Assembly (NCBI GenBank): GCA_029559035.1
Contig: JAKQCT010000013.1
Coordinates: 1-64,000 of the forward strand
Direction: 5' to 3'
Length of the DNA: 64,000 bases
Source: Acidobacteriota bacterium
Lineage (GTDB): Bacteria; Acidobacteriota; UBA4820
Shown: positions 39,846-48,236 of the stretch, piece by piece
How the letters are laid out: each line of letters opens with the position of its first letter
Position numbering within the stretch: the stretch's first letter is position 1
Notes under the pieces: model-generated
Databases searched by the model: none
The model's input: only the letters and a program-made list of their open reading frames with translations
What the model was told of the DNA's origin: nothing
Made by a program: the position numbers and the translations under genes

Positions 39846-42599
39846 GTGAGTAAGGATTACAAAGATTCTCTGTGCCTTCCGAAGACCCAGTTCCCAATGA
39901 AAGCGAACCTCACGACGAGGGAGCCTCAGATCATCGAAAAGTGGGAAAAGGAAGGGCTCTACGGGAAGATCATGGAGGCGCGCAAGGACGCGCCGGTATT
40001 CGCCTTCCATGACGGGCCTCCTTACGCCAACGGCCACATCCACCTCGGCCACGCCCTGAACAAGATCCTGAAGGACATAGTGGTCCGCTCGAGGATACTG
40101 ATGGGGAACAAGGTCTACTACAGGCCCGGCTGGGACTGCCACGGCCTCCCCATCGAGCTGGCGGTCGAGAAGGAGCACGGCAAGAAGGTGCACGGTCTCG
40201 ACATCCACGAGTTCCGGAATTTCTGCAAGGGTTACGCCGAAAAGTACATAGACATCCAGCGCGAGGAGTTCAAGAGGCTCGGCCTTCTCGGCGACTGGGA
40301 GAACCCCTACCGCACGATGGAGTTCGATTACGAGGCGGAGATCGCCAGGTCGTTCATCGAGTGCTTCCTGAAGGGTTACGTCTACAAGGGGCTGAAGCCC
40401 GTGCAGTGGTGCATCCGCTGCCAGACAGCCCTGGCCGAGGCCGAGGTCGAGTACGAGGACCACGCTTCGCCCAGCGTTTACGTGGCTTTTCCCTTCGAGG
40501 TGGAGGAACGGGCGAAATGGCCAGAAGCGCTGAAAGGCTTCGACGCCTCCGCGGTGATCTGGACCACCACCCCCTGGACGCTTCCTGCCAACCTCGCCAT
40601 CGCTTTCCATCCCGATTTCACCTATGTCGCGATAAAGACGAAGGACAGGGTCTACGTGGTGGCCGAAGAGCTGATGGAGATTTTCCTCAGGGAAACGGGC
40701 GTCTCCGGGACCGTCGAGGGGAAATTCAAGGGGAAGGAGCTGGACAGGCTCTACTTCCGTCATCCCTTCTACGACAGGAAGTCGGTAGGGCTTCTGGCTC
40801 AGTATGTCACCTCGGAACAGGGGACGGGCTGCGTGCACACCGCGCCCGGACACGGCCAGGAGGACTTCATAAGCGGCCTCAAGTACGGCCTCGAGATCCT
40901 CTGCCCCGTAGACGGGAAGGGCAATTTCGTCGAAGACCTGCCGTTATTCGGAGGGCAGAACGTCTTCGAAGCGAACCAGAAGGTTATCCAGCTTCTCAAG
41001 GACAAGCACGCCCTTCTCAAATCGTCCACGGTGCACCATTCCTACCCGCACTGCTGGAGATGCAAGAACCCCCTGATCTTCAGAGCGACCAAACAGTGGT
41101 TCATTTCCCTCGAGCACGACAACCTGAGGAGGAGGTCGCTCGAGGCAATAGAAAAAGTGCAGTGGATACCCGCCTGGGGGCGGAACAGGATCTACGGGAT
41201 GATCGAGAACAGGCCCGACTGGTGCCTCTCCCGCCAGAGGAAATGGGGAGTCCCGATCACGCTGCTCTCCTGCGACAAGTGCGGCGAGTGGGTCAAGGAC
41301 CGAAAGTTCTTCGACAACGTTGTGAAGGCGATGGAAGAGCGCGGCGCGGGCGTCTGGTTCGAGGCCGATCCCTCCGGCTTCCTGCCGGAAAACTTCGCCT
41401 GCCCCAAGTGCGGCGGGAAGAAGTTCAACGCGGAACAGGACATCCTCGACGTCTGGTTCGATTCGGGCGTCAGCCACAAGGCGGTCCTCGGAAAGAACCC
41501 CGACCTGCCGTGGCCCTCGGAGCTGTACCTCGAAGGATCGGACCAGCACAGGGGCTGGTTCCACACGTCGCTTCTGACTTCCATGATCCTGGACGACAAG
41601 GCGCCCTACAAGTCCGTGATAACGCACGGCTTCACGCTCGACGGACAGGGAAGGAAGATGGCCAAGTCGATGGGCAACGTCATACCGCCCTCCGAGGTGA
41701 CCAAGAAGTACGGCGCCGAAGTGCTCCGCCTCTGGGTGTCGATGGTGGACTACCGCGACGACGTCAGGCTTTCGTGGGACCTCTTGAACCAGAACGCCGA
41801 AGCGTACATGAAAATAAGGAACACGATCCGCTACCTGATCGGGAACCTGAACGGCTTCGATCCCGAAAAGGACAAAGTGCCCGTCGAAAAGATGCTGGAG
41901 ATGGACAGGTACATCCTCTATCTTTTCAACAGGCTGATCCCGAAGGTGGTAAAGGCCTACGACGACTACGCCTTCCACATCATAAACAGGGAGCTTCTGC
42001 AATTCTGCACCGTGACGCTCTCCTCCTTCTATCTCGACATAATAAAGGACAGGCTCTACTGCTCCGGCGAGAAAAGCGTCGAACGGCTCAGCGCGCAGAG
42101 CGTCCTTTACCTGGTCCTCGTCAAGATGCTGAAGCTTATGGCGCCGATACTTCCCTTCACGGCGGAAGAGGCGTGGGGCTATCTCTACGGCGAGAACGCC
42201 GCTCCGATCCACGCGGAGGTCTTCCCGGAGGCTTTCGTCGAGGAGGATCCCGCCGTCATCGAGAGGTGGGACAAGCTGAGGGAGGTCAGGGAGACCGTCA
42301 ACAAGGCGCTCGAAACGAGCAGGCAAAAAGGGGAGATAGGGAAAAGCCTCGAAGCGAAGGTGGTCATCAGCGTGAAGGACGGAGGCGCCCTGTCGCTCTT
42401 GAAGCAATATGAAAAGATCCTGCCCGAAGTGTTCATCGTTTCCCAGGTGGAAGTGCTGGAAGGGGAAGATCCGGTTGTCGTCGTCCCGCTCGAGGGAGCG
42501 AAGTGCCCCAGGTGCTGGAACGTTCCGGTCGGTTTCGTCAAGGCCGGCGAGGACGAACTCTGCCCGAGGTGCGCAGAGGTGATCTCCAAGTTATCATGA
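39846..42599 (+). CDS. ileS: Isoleucyl-tRNA synthetase
   Basis: A 917-aa class I synthetase. HIGH box HLGH (66-69) in the PPYANGHIHLGHA segment; CP1 editing domain about 200-400 (TTTPWTLPANLAI). The KMSKS loop reads GRKMAKSMGNV, a tolerated variant. The C-terminal zinc site is complete (CPRCWNV and CPRCAEV). GTG start after AGGAGG. It overlaps lspA by 4 bp; the ileS-lspA pairing is widespread in bacteria. Confidence 0.96.
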   Translation: MSKDYKDSLCLPKTQFPMKANLTTREPQIIEKWEKEGLYGKIMEARKDAPVFAFHDGPPYANGHIHLGHALNKILKDIVVRSRILMGNKVYYRPGWDCHGLPIELAVEKEHGKKVHGLDIHEFRNFCKGYAEKYIDIQREEFKRLGLLGDWENPYRTMEFDYEAEIARSFIECFLKGYVYKGLKPVQWCIRCQTALAEAEVEYEDHASPSVYVAFPFEVEERAKWPEALKGFDASAVIWTTTPWTLPANLAIAFHPDFTYVAIKTKDRVYVVAEELMEIFLRETGVSGTVEGKFKGKELDRLYFRHPFYDRKSVGLLAQYVTSEQGTGCVHTAPGHGQEDFISGLKYGLEILCPVDGKGNFVEDLPLFGGQNVFEANQKVIQLLKDKHALLKSSTVHHSYPHCWRCKNPLIFRATKQWFISLEHDNLRRRSLEAIEKVQWIPAWGRNRIYGMIENRPDWCLSRQRKWGVPITLLSCDKCGEWVKDRKFFDNVVKAMEERGAGVWFEADPSGFLPENFACPKCGGKKFNAEQDILDVWFDSGVSHKAVLGKNPDLPWPSELYLEGSDQHRGWFHTSLLTSMILDDKAPYKSVITHGFTLDGQGRKMAKSMGNVIPPSEVTKKYGAEVLRLWVSMVDYRDDVRLSWDLLNQNAEAYMKIRNTIRYLIGNLNGFDPEKDKVPVEKMLEMDRYILYLFNRLIPKVVKAYDDYAFHIINRELLQFCTVTLSSFYLDIIKDRLYCSGEKSVERLSAQSVLYLVLVKMLKLMAPILPFTAEEAWGYLYGENAAPIHAEVFPEAFVEEDPAVIERWDKLREVRETVNKALETSRQKGEIGKSLEAKVVISVKDGGALSLLKQYEKILPEVFIVSQVEVLEGEDPVVVVPLEGAKCPRCWNVPVGFVKAGEDELCPRCAEVISKLS

Positions 42600-43084
42600 A
42601 GCGTTTGAAATATATGGTCCTGGCTCTCCTGGTCTTCATCCTGGACCAGGGGACAAAACTCGCCGTCATCAATTCGCTCACCCCAGGCGATGAGAAGGAG
42701 ATACTTCCGTTCTTCTCGCTCGTGCACTGGCAAAACCGCGGAGGGCTTTGGGGGTTTTTGGGATCGGCTTCGGAAAGCGTGACCTTCTGGATCTTCCTGA
42801 TCCTGCCGATACTCGGCCTCGTGTTTCTCTTTTACCTCTTCTTCACGACGAGGGAGAAGCTGGAGATGATCCTCATTTCCCTGATAATAGGAGGCGCGCT
42901 GGGAAACATACTGGACAGGATCGTCCACGGAGCGGTCACCGATTTCCTCTATTTCTTCATGCCGGGAGGGCCGGCCTGGCCGGCATTCAACGCCGCGGAC
43001 GCCTTCATTTCCACATCGCTGACCGTGCTTCTGATAAAGATCGTCGTCACAGGAGAAAAGAAAGATGCACCCGATCCTGTTTAA
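42596..43084 (+). CDS. lspA: Lipoprotein signal peptidase II
   Basis: A 162-aa four-span membrane aspartyl protease that removes lipoprotein signal peptides. Conserved boxes: DQGTKLAV in the first span, the HWQNRGGLWGFL region, and the catalytic Asp pair in GNILDRIVHGAVTDF and FNAADAFI. The ATG at 42596 overlaps the ileS stop (ATGA); the frame open upstream belongs to ileS. It overlaps lgt by 20 bp, so the two maturation enzymes are tightly coupled. Confidence 0.94.
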   Translation: MKRLKYMVLALLVFILDQGTKLAVINSLTPGDEKEILPFFSLVHWQNRGGLWGFLGSASESVTFWIFLILPILGLVFLFYLFFTTREKLEMILISLIIGGALGNILDRIVHGAVTDFLYFFMPGGPAWPAFNAADAFISTSLTVLLIKIVVTGEKKDAPDPV

Positions 43085-43841
43085 ATTCGGAGATTTCGTC
43101 ATCGGAACATACGGGCTCGTCGTCGCGATCGGAGTCTTCTTCTCGATCTGGCTCGGCAGGGCCCTCGCCCGCAGGGAAAAGCTCGATCCCGAGGAGGTGA
43201 CCGACTTCTTCGTCTATTCGGTGCTCGCGGGGTTCGTCGGCGCGAAGATCGCGCTCGTCATCGGCGACTTCAGTGAGTTCTCGGAAAGGCCTCTTCACTT
43301 CCTGATGGAGAACCTCAGGTCTTTCGGCGCCTTTTACGGCGGGTTCGTGGCGGCGCTCCTGGTCGGCATTTTTTACATCAGGAAGAAGAAACTGCCCTTC
43401 TGGGAGCTGACAGACATCACCGTTGTCTGCCTGGCGCTCAGCCAGGGGATAGGAAGGTGGGGGTGCTTCCTCGCGGGTTGCTGTTACGGTTCGCCGACAT
43501 CGCTTCCGTGGGGCATGTACTTCCCATACGTGGACATCTGTTCAGACGGGACGAAGATCCATCCGTGGCCCATATATGAATCCATCCTGGACTTCGCGAT
43601 ATTCGGGTTCTTGTATCATCTGTTCCCCCGAAGGCGGTTCAAGGGGCAGGCGTTCATCCTTTACGCCATCATCTACGCCTTCGGGAGGGGCGCGCTGGAG
43701 TTCCTGAGGGGGGACGCGATGAGGGGGCTTTATTTCGGCGGGGCGGTCTCGCTGAGCCAGATCGTCGCCATCGCCATCATCGCGGCCGCGGTTCCGTGTT
43801 ATTTCTGGAGAAAGAAACAGGCTAAGAAAGAAGATGGATGA
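43065..43841 (+). CDS. lgt: Prolipoprotein diacylglyceryl transferase
   Basis: A 258-aa multi-span membrane enzyme that transfers diacylglycerol to the lipobox Cys, the first lipoprotein maturation step. MHPILFKFGDFVIGTYGL start, FYGGF, and the signature region GRWGCFLAGCCYG, a Cys-rich variant of the GRxGNFxNxE(x)G motif seen in several non-enteric lineages. The Tyr/Arg-rich C-terminal segment RGALEFLRGD is present. It overlaps lspA at the start and rluD by 8 bp at the end. Confidence 0.93.
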   Translation: MHPILFKFGDFVIGTYGLVVAIGVFFSIWLGRALARREKLDPEEVTDFFVYSVLAGFVGAKIALVIGDFSEFSERPLHFLMENLRSFGAFYGGFVAALLVGIFYIRKKKLPFWELTDITVVCLALSQGIGRWGCFLAGCCYGSPTSLPWGMYFPYVDICSDGTKIHPWPIYESILDFAIFGFLYHLFPRRRFKGQAFILYAIIYAFGRGALEFLRGDAMRGLYFGGAVSLSQIVAIAIIAAAVPCYFWRKKQAKKEDG

Positions 43842-44781
43842 GATCCTGGAGATAGTGTTCGAAGGGGCCGCCAAGAGGATCGACGCCGCGCTGACGAAAG
43901 AGCTCGCGGGAAAAGGAATTACAAGGTCCAGGGTGCAGAAGCTGATAGCCGAGGGAAGAGTTATCCTGGAAGGCAGGGTGCCCAAGGCTTCGGAAGAGGT
44001 CCGCAAGGGAGACAAGGTCGTCATTTCGATGCCGAATCGTCCGGATCCCGAGCCCCTGCCCCTCGATTTCCCCCTGAAGGTCGCCTACGAGGACGAGCAA
44101 CTTTTCGTCGTCGAGAAGCCGTCCGGCATGGTCACTCATCCCGCCCACGGCCATTTCGACGACACCCTCGTGAACGTTCTCCTCTCGCTCGGGAAGCCCC
44201 TTTCGGAGTTCCAGGGAAAGGAGAGGGCGGGCATCGTCCACCGCCTGGACAAGGAGACGAGCGGGCTGATGATCATCGCGAAGACAGAAGAGGCCCACTC
44301 CTACCTGTCGGGGCAGTTCGCCGACAGGAAGGTGTCGAAGGAATACCGCGCGCTTGTCTGGGGAACCCTGCCCAGGGACGAGGTGACGGTGGCCGGCAGC
44401 ATCGGCAGGGATCCGAAGAACAGGCAGAAGTTCGCCGTCAGAACCGACGGGAAGACCGCGGAGACGGTCTTCACGGAGCTGGAAAGGATGAAGCATATCA
44501 GCCTGGTCCTTGCGCGCCCGAAGACGGGCAGGACTCACCAGATAAGAGTCCACCTCGCCCACATCCATCATCCGATAGTGGGGGACAAGCTGTACGGCGG
44601 GCGGCAGGAAAAGGGTGTTCCCGAAGCGCGCCTTAGGGACGCGGTAAAGAACGCCGGGAGGTTCTTCCTCCATGCCAGCAGGCTTCTGTTCACTACCGTG
44701 GGAGGGGAGAGGATCGAGGTCGTTTCGGAGATCCCGCGGGATTTCACGGACCTCATGGAGGTTTTCAGGGAAAATGAGTAG
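43834..44781 (+). CDS. rluD: RluD-family 23S rRNA pseudouridine synthase
   Basis: A 315-aa enzyme: N-terminal S4 RNA-binding domain (about 14-75, ITRSRVQKLIAEGRVILEG), then the RluA/D catalytic domain. The nucleophilic Asp is in HRLDKETSGLMIIAK, with the later motifs RPKTGRTHQIRVHL. RluD modifies helix 69; whether this paralogue is RluD or RluC cannot be settled here. It overlaps lgt and the DUF2520 gene by 8 bp each. Confidence 0.9.
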   Translation: MDEILEIVFEGAAKRIDAALTKELAGKGITRSRVQKLIAEGRVILEGRVPKASEEVRKGDKVVISMPNRPDPEPLPLDFPLKVAYEDEQLFVVEKPSGMVTHPAHGHFDDTLVNVLLSLGKPLSEFQGKERAGIVHRLDKETSGLMIIAKTEEAHSYLSGQFADRKVSKEYRALVWGTLPRDEVTVAGSIGRDPKNRQKFAVRTDGKTAETVFTELERMKHISLVLARPKTGRTHQIRVHLAHIHHPIVGDKLYGGRQEKGVPEARLRDAVKNAGRFFLHASRLLFTTVGGERIEVVSEIPRDFTDLMEVFRENE

Positions 44782-45634
44782 ACAATTCGCCCTTTACGGA
44801 TGCGGGAAGGCGGGCCTTTCGGTCGCGCTGGCGCTTAAGGCGGCCGGCTGGAAGGTGTTCGGCTGCGATTCCAGGACGGAGAAGAGCAGGGAGCTCGGGT
44901 CGCAGTGGCTCGCCTGTCCGGCCATCAACATCCCCGCGGACCTTCCGCCCGGCATTCCCATAATGGTCGGGGTTCCGGAGGGAGCCCTCGCGGAAGCCGA
45001 TTACAGGATCGCCGATAACGACAGGCACATAGCCGGCAGGATCGTTTTTCACCTGAGCGGCGCCCTTCCGTCAAGGACGCTTAACCTTTGCAGGCTGAGT
45101 GGAGCGAAGGTGGGCTCTCTTCATCCCCTCATGATCCTTCCGGACCCTCTTACCGGGGCGAGGAACCTGAAAACCGCCACCTTCGCGATAGAGGGGAGGG
45201 AAGAAGCGGTCTCTCTTCTAAAAAAGATGGCCGCGGCGGTTTCGGGGAAGATGTTCATCTTGTCGGTGAGGGGAAAGACCCTCTACCACATCGCGGCGGT
45301 GACCGCGTCTAACCACCTGATAAGCCTCCTGGCGGAGAGCGAGAATCTTCTCATGAGAACGGGCGTTCCCGAAGAGGAGAGCCTTAAAGCGTTCCAGTCC
45401 CTGGTCGAGGCCACAGTGAAGAACTTCTTTTCGGAAGGGCCGGTGCAGGCGCTGACGGGCCCCATAGAAAGAGGAGAGGTCCAGATGATAGGCTCTCATC
45501 TGCACGCTCTCGCTAAGACTCCCGCGTCGCGGGACCTTTACAAGGCGGTGGCCCGCAAAACGCTCGTCCTGGCGAGGAAAAAGCACCCGGAGAGGGCGGA
45601 GATATACGACGAACTTGAAAAGGTTCTGGAATAG
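44774..45634 (+). CDS. Rossmann-like and DUF2520 domain protein
   Basis: A 286-aa protein. The Rossmann fold opens with YGCGKAGLSVALAL (residues 8-21), and FHLSGALPS follows. The helical C-terminal DUF2520 domain contains GSLHPLMILPDP near residue 115 and TASNHLISLLAESENLL near 180. The fold is that of ketopantoate-reductase-like oxidoreductases; substrate unknown. ATG at 44774 overlaps the rluD stop; the longer frame from 44672 is a shadow of rluD. Last gene of the ileS cluster. Confidence 0.88.
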   Translation: MSRQFALYGCGKAGLSVALALKAAGWKVFGCDSRTEKSRELGSQWLACPAINIPADLPPGIPIMVGVPEGALAEADYRIADNDRHIAGRIVFHLSGALPSRTLNLCRLSGAKVGSLHPLMILPDPLTGARNLKTATFAIEGREEAVSLLKKMAAAVSGKMFILSVRGKTLYHIAAVTASNHLISLLAESENLLMRTGVPEEESLKAFQSLVEATVKNFFSEGPVQALTGPIERGEVQMIGSHLHALAKTPASRDLYKAVARKTLVLARKKHPERAEIYDELEKVLE

Positions 45635-45667
45635 TGGCAGTATAGTATATTTTCGGAGGTCCGAGGG

Positions 45668-46792
45668 ATGGCTTTCTTCAATTACGCGACGATGCAGATG
45701 GCTGCCAAGATCGTTTATTACGGTCCCGGCCTCTGCGGCAAGACGACCAACCTCCAATACATCTACAACAAGACCTCCAACCAGTCTAGAGGCGAGATGG
45801 TCTCTCTCGAGACCGAAACGGACAGGACGCTCTTCTTCGACCTTCTTCCTCTTGAAGTCGGCGTGATCGCGGGATTCAAGACCAGATTCCAGCTCTATAC
45901 CGTTCCCGGCCAGGTGTTCTACGGTGAGACAAGGAAAATGGTCCTGAGGGGCGTGGACGGCGTCGTCTTCGTCGCCGACAGCCAGAGGGCGCTCCAGGAA
46001 TCGAACCTGGAAAGCCTGAAAGACCTTCACAACAACCTCAAGGGGCTCGGGCTCGACATCAGGTCGGTACCGATGGTGTTCCAGTACAACAAGAGGGACC
46101 TTCAGAACATCCTCTCCGTGGAAGAGCTCCAGAAACAGCTCAATCCTTTCGGATACCCTTACTACGAGGGCATCGCGATCAAGGGGACCGGCGTTTTCGA
46201 CACGCTCAAGGGAATAAGCAGGATCACGCTGCAGGCGCTGACCGAAAAGCTCATCAAGCCGAACGAAAAGACTACGGTGTCGGTCGCCGAACCGGTGAGA
46301 TCCGCGGCCCCCCAGAAACCCTCCCAGCCTCAGCCGGCAGCGCCTTCCCCCGTGGTGGAGTTCGCAACAGAACAGACCAGGCTTTCGGAAGAACTTCTCG
46401 CCCAGACAGCGCCCAAGATCAAGACGATCACTTCATCCGCCTCGAAAGTTTCCAGCGAGCTCGACCACATAAGGGAAAGGCTGCTCGGGCCCCTCGTCGT
46501 GCCGTCGCAGAAGCCCAAAGTGAAGGACCTCGTTTCGCCGGCGCTCGAGGACCTGAAAAAGTTTTCCGTCCAGGCGCCGACTACCCCTCAGCCGCCCCGC
46601 AGGATCGTAGAGCCCATCAACATTGATTTTTCGCAGGAAGCCCTTTACAAGATCGAGTCGGTTTACGTGACCATCGAGATACAGACCGGGAAAAGGACCT
46701 TCAAGGAGAAGATCAGGGTGCACGAGAACTCGATCGGGAAAGAGAACGACACAATCGAGCTGGATATCAAGCTTCGTCCTAGAAAAGCTTGA
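45668..46792 (+). CDS. MglA-family small GTPase with long C-terminal extension
   Basis: A 374-aa protein, twice the usual MglA length of about 195. The GTPase domain (1-200) is typical: P-loop GPGLCGKT (19-26), TETDRTLFFD, G3 replaced by TVPGQVFY as in MglA, G4 YNKRD. A Pro/Ala-rich linker (about 205-230), a Ser/Glu-rich helical stretch and a C-terminal beta segment (INIDFSQEALYKIESVYVTI to LDIKLRPRK) follow and are not part of MglA. MglA sets cell polarity with an MglB GAP; no MglB or Roadblock gene is in the window. GGAGG precedes ATG. The 3' end overlaps the convergent merR by 14 bp. Confidence 0.88.
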   Translation: MAFFNYATMQMAAKIVYYGPGLCGKTTNLQYIYNKTSNQSRGEMVSLETETDRTLFFDLLPLEVGVIAGFKTRFQLYTVPGQVFYGETRKMVLRGVDGVVFVADSQRALQESNLESLKDLHNNLKGLGLDIRSVPMVFQYNKRDLQNILSVEELQKQLNPFGYPYYEGIAIKGTGVFDTLKGISRITLQALTEKLIKPNEKTTVSVAEPVRSAAPQKPSQPQPAAPSPVVEFATEQTRLSEELLAQTAPKIKTITSSASKVSSELDHIRERLLGPLVVPSQKPKVKDLVSPALEDLKKFSVQAPTTPQPPRRIVEPINIDFSQEALYKIESVYVTIEIQTGKRTFKEKIRVHENSIGKENDTIELDIKLRPRKA

Positions 46793-47180
46793 ACTTTTTT
46801 TTGCTTTTTTCTTCCTCCAGGACCGCCACCCTTTTATAAAGCTCTTCGATACTCTTCTTGATCTTCACATTGTTCTCTACCAAATTCTCAAAAACCTCCA
46901 GAAGAAGGTCGATGTCCTTCCTCAGGAGCATCGGATCCTTATCTGAAATTAGAGTGGCTTTGACATCCTTGAGCGTTTTTTTCTGATTGTGGACCATGTC
47001 ATGGATATACTTCAGCTTTTCAAGGTCGTCCGGACGGAACCGCCGATGCCCTCCCTGGGTTTTCGTTATGTTGAGGTAGCTAGCGAACTCGTTCTCGTAG
47101 AACCTTATGGTGCTGACAGGCAGATTAAGCATTTCGCTCACTTGTCCTATTGAATAACTGAGATCTATTTCGTTGGCCAT
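46779..47180 (-). CDS. MerR-family transcriptional regulator
   Basis: A 133-aa regulator. The winged-helix motif SIGQVSEMLNLPVSTIRFYE spans about 8-27, then GGHRRFRPDDLEKLKYI. The C-terminal half is a Lys/Glu coiled coil ending KSKKKFKLF, with no Cys metal-binding cluster, so a metal sensor is unlikely. The start at 47180 fits a ribosome site (GAAGG, 5 bases) and the promoter at 47220-47249; a longer frame to 47249 would begin upstream of the predicted transcript start. Target unknown. Confidence 0.88.
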   Translation of the reverse strand: MANEIDLSYSIGQVSEMLNLPVSTIRFYENEFASYLNITKTQGGHRRFRPDDLEKLKYIHDMVHNQKKTLKDVKATLISDKDPMLLRKDIDLLLEVFENLVENNVKIKKSIEELYKRVAVLEEEKSKKKFKLF

Positions 47181-47219
47181 CCGAACCTTCTTTCTTACTG
47201 AAGAATTTTCAGAAACCAC

Positions 47220-47249
47220 ATTATAGAACAAATTACTTTCATACTTCAA
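47220..47249 (-). promoter_or_regulatory. Promoter for merR
   Basis: On the minus strand TTGAAG (47249-47244), 18-bp spacer, TATAAT (47225-47220). The implied transcript starts near 47213, just upstream of the ATG at 47180. Confidence 0.6.
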
Positions 47250-47490
47250 ATTCCAAAAAGGAAAGTAAAACTACAACTGTCGAAAACCGATCTGTCCTCG
47301 GTTTACTGCCCGGGCGCTCCCGGCCTGGCTCTGTTGTCGAAGCAGTCGTCAGCCGGACGGCTTGCTTCTGACATCACTCAAAATAAAGCTCTGGTAGATT
47401 TTCTGAAGAGGCGGAAGCCCGGGCACCAGAAAATGGCGTCTATGCCATTTATACCGAAAAAGCGCAAGAGTTTTTCATCTTTCTGATGGG
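47250..47490. other. Hairpin-rich intergenic region, possible structured RNA
   Basis: The gap between divergent merR and the exported-protein gene is 361 bp. It holds at least three good local hairpins: AAACCGA/TCGGTTT (47284-47304), CCGGG-CGCT-CCCGG (47310-47323) and AAATGGC-GTCTAT-GCCATTT (47431-47450). Two GCCCGGGC palindromes (47309 and 47417) could also pair with each other. I recognise no known RNA family (not tmRNA, SRP or RNase P). A frame open across it lacks a good start, so coding is not supported. Confidence 0.4.
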
Positions 47491-47519
47491 TGGACGATCG
47501 GGAAGGAAGGAATTATATT
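47491..47519 (+). promoter_or_regulatory. Possible promoter for the exported protein gene
   Basis: TGGACG (47491-47496), 17-bp spacer, TATATT (47514-47519). If used, the hairpin region would lie upstream of this transcript rather than in its leader. Confidence 0.4.
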
Positions 47520-47541
47520 GCCTAGTGGAAAGGAGCAAGAA

Positions 47542-48141
47542 ATGAACACAAAAAAAACTCTTGTCGCGATGCTTATGGGGGGGCTTGTTCTCGCAATAAT
47601 GGCAACCGCGCCCCAGTTATCGAAAAAAATATCGCTTTTCGGGTACAAATCGGAGGCCGCCGGGATTAAGCTGATTGTGGATGGCGGGGTGGCGAGGCTC
47701 AGGGGGGAAGAGAAGTTCATACCTCTTCTGGTATGGCTCGGCCACAGCGAAAAGAAGACGATTCGCGTTAACCGAGGAAGTTTCACGCTTACTGATCCGC
47801 AGGGCAATTCCTTCTCCATGCCGGCGCACTCGGAGGTGGTCGAGGGCTACGGGGCTCACATCATGAGCTTCGACTACGAGCTCGCGAGAAAAAGTGACGA
47901 TTACGGCGCGATGGATTTCCTATCCTGCAAGTTCATGAGGAAGATCGCGTTCTTTCCGGACCCCTCGTCCAGCAGGATAATGTACGACAACGCCGAACTT
48001 CCGAACAGAAGCTACATGAGGACCCTGCTCTATTTTCCCAGCAAGGCGGGAAAGTCAGACGGGACTTACATCCTGACCTACGAGGACAGGGAAACCGGGG
48101 ACAAGGTGGCGGTCGCCTTCAGGATCGACTGGATGAAATGA
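47542..48141 (+). CDS. Exported hypothetical protein
   Basis: A 199-aa protein with an N-terminal hydrophobic segment (residues 6-27), either a signal peptide or an anchor. The remainder is beta-rich with an immunoglobulin-like feel (IRVNRGSFTLTDPQGNSFSM, ILTYEDRETGDKVAVAFRI), similar in style to small periplasmic DUF proteins, but I recognise no family. AAGGAG lies 6 bases before ATG. It ends at a strong terminator and is therefore monocistronic. Confidence 0.75.
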   Translation: MNTKKTLVAMLMGGLVLAIMATAPQLSKKISLFGYKSEAAGIKLIVDGGVARLRGEEKFIPLLVWLGHSEKKTIRVNRGSFTLTDPQGNSFSMPAHSEVVEGYGAHIMSFDYELARKSDDYGAMDFLSCKFMRKIAFFPDPSSSRIMYDNAELPNRSYMRTLLYFPSKAGKSDGTYILTYEDRETGDKVAVAFRIDWMK

Positions 48142-48167
48142 GAACGCGCTGAAAAACAACCGTTGAC

Positions 48168-48196
48168 GGGCCGGCGCTGCCGGCCCTTTTTATTTT
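48168..48196 (+). terminator. Rho-independent terminator
   Basis: GGGCCGGC (48168-48175), loop GCT, GCCGGCCC (48179-48186), then TTTTTATTTT. Confidence 0.92.
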
Positions 48197-48205
48197 TCGA
48201 GAGTA

Positions 48206-48214
48206 TGCTACAAT
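48206..48214 (+). promoter_or_regulatory. Extended -10 promoter for rsmI
   Basis: TGCTACAAT gives a TGn extended -10 box (TACAAT at 48209-48214) just after the terminator; no good -35 is present. Confidence 0.45.
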
Positions 48215-48236
48215 CCTTCCTATTTTGGAGGGGCGG

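Noticed and set aside
40361-42412. A 683-codon frame inside ileS
   Set aside because: It lies in another frame of a clearly intact synthetase; Arg-rich composition marks it as a shadow.
47250-47541. tmRNA, SRP RNA, RNase P RNA or 6S RNA in the merR gap
   Set aside because: No family-specific conserved blocks found; 6S cannot be excluded fully but there is no positive evidence.
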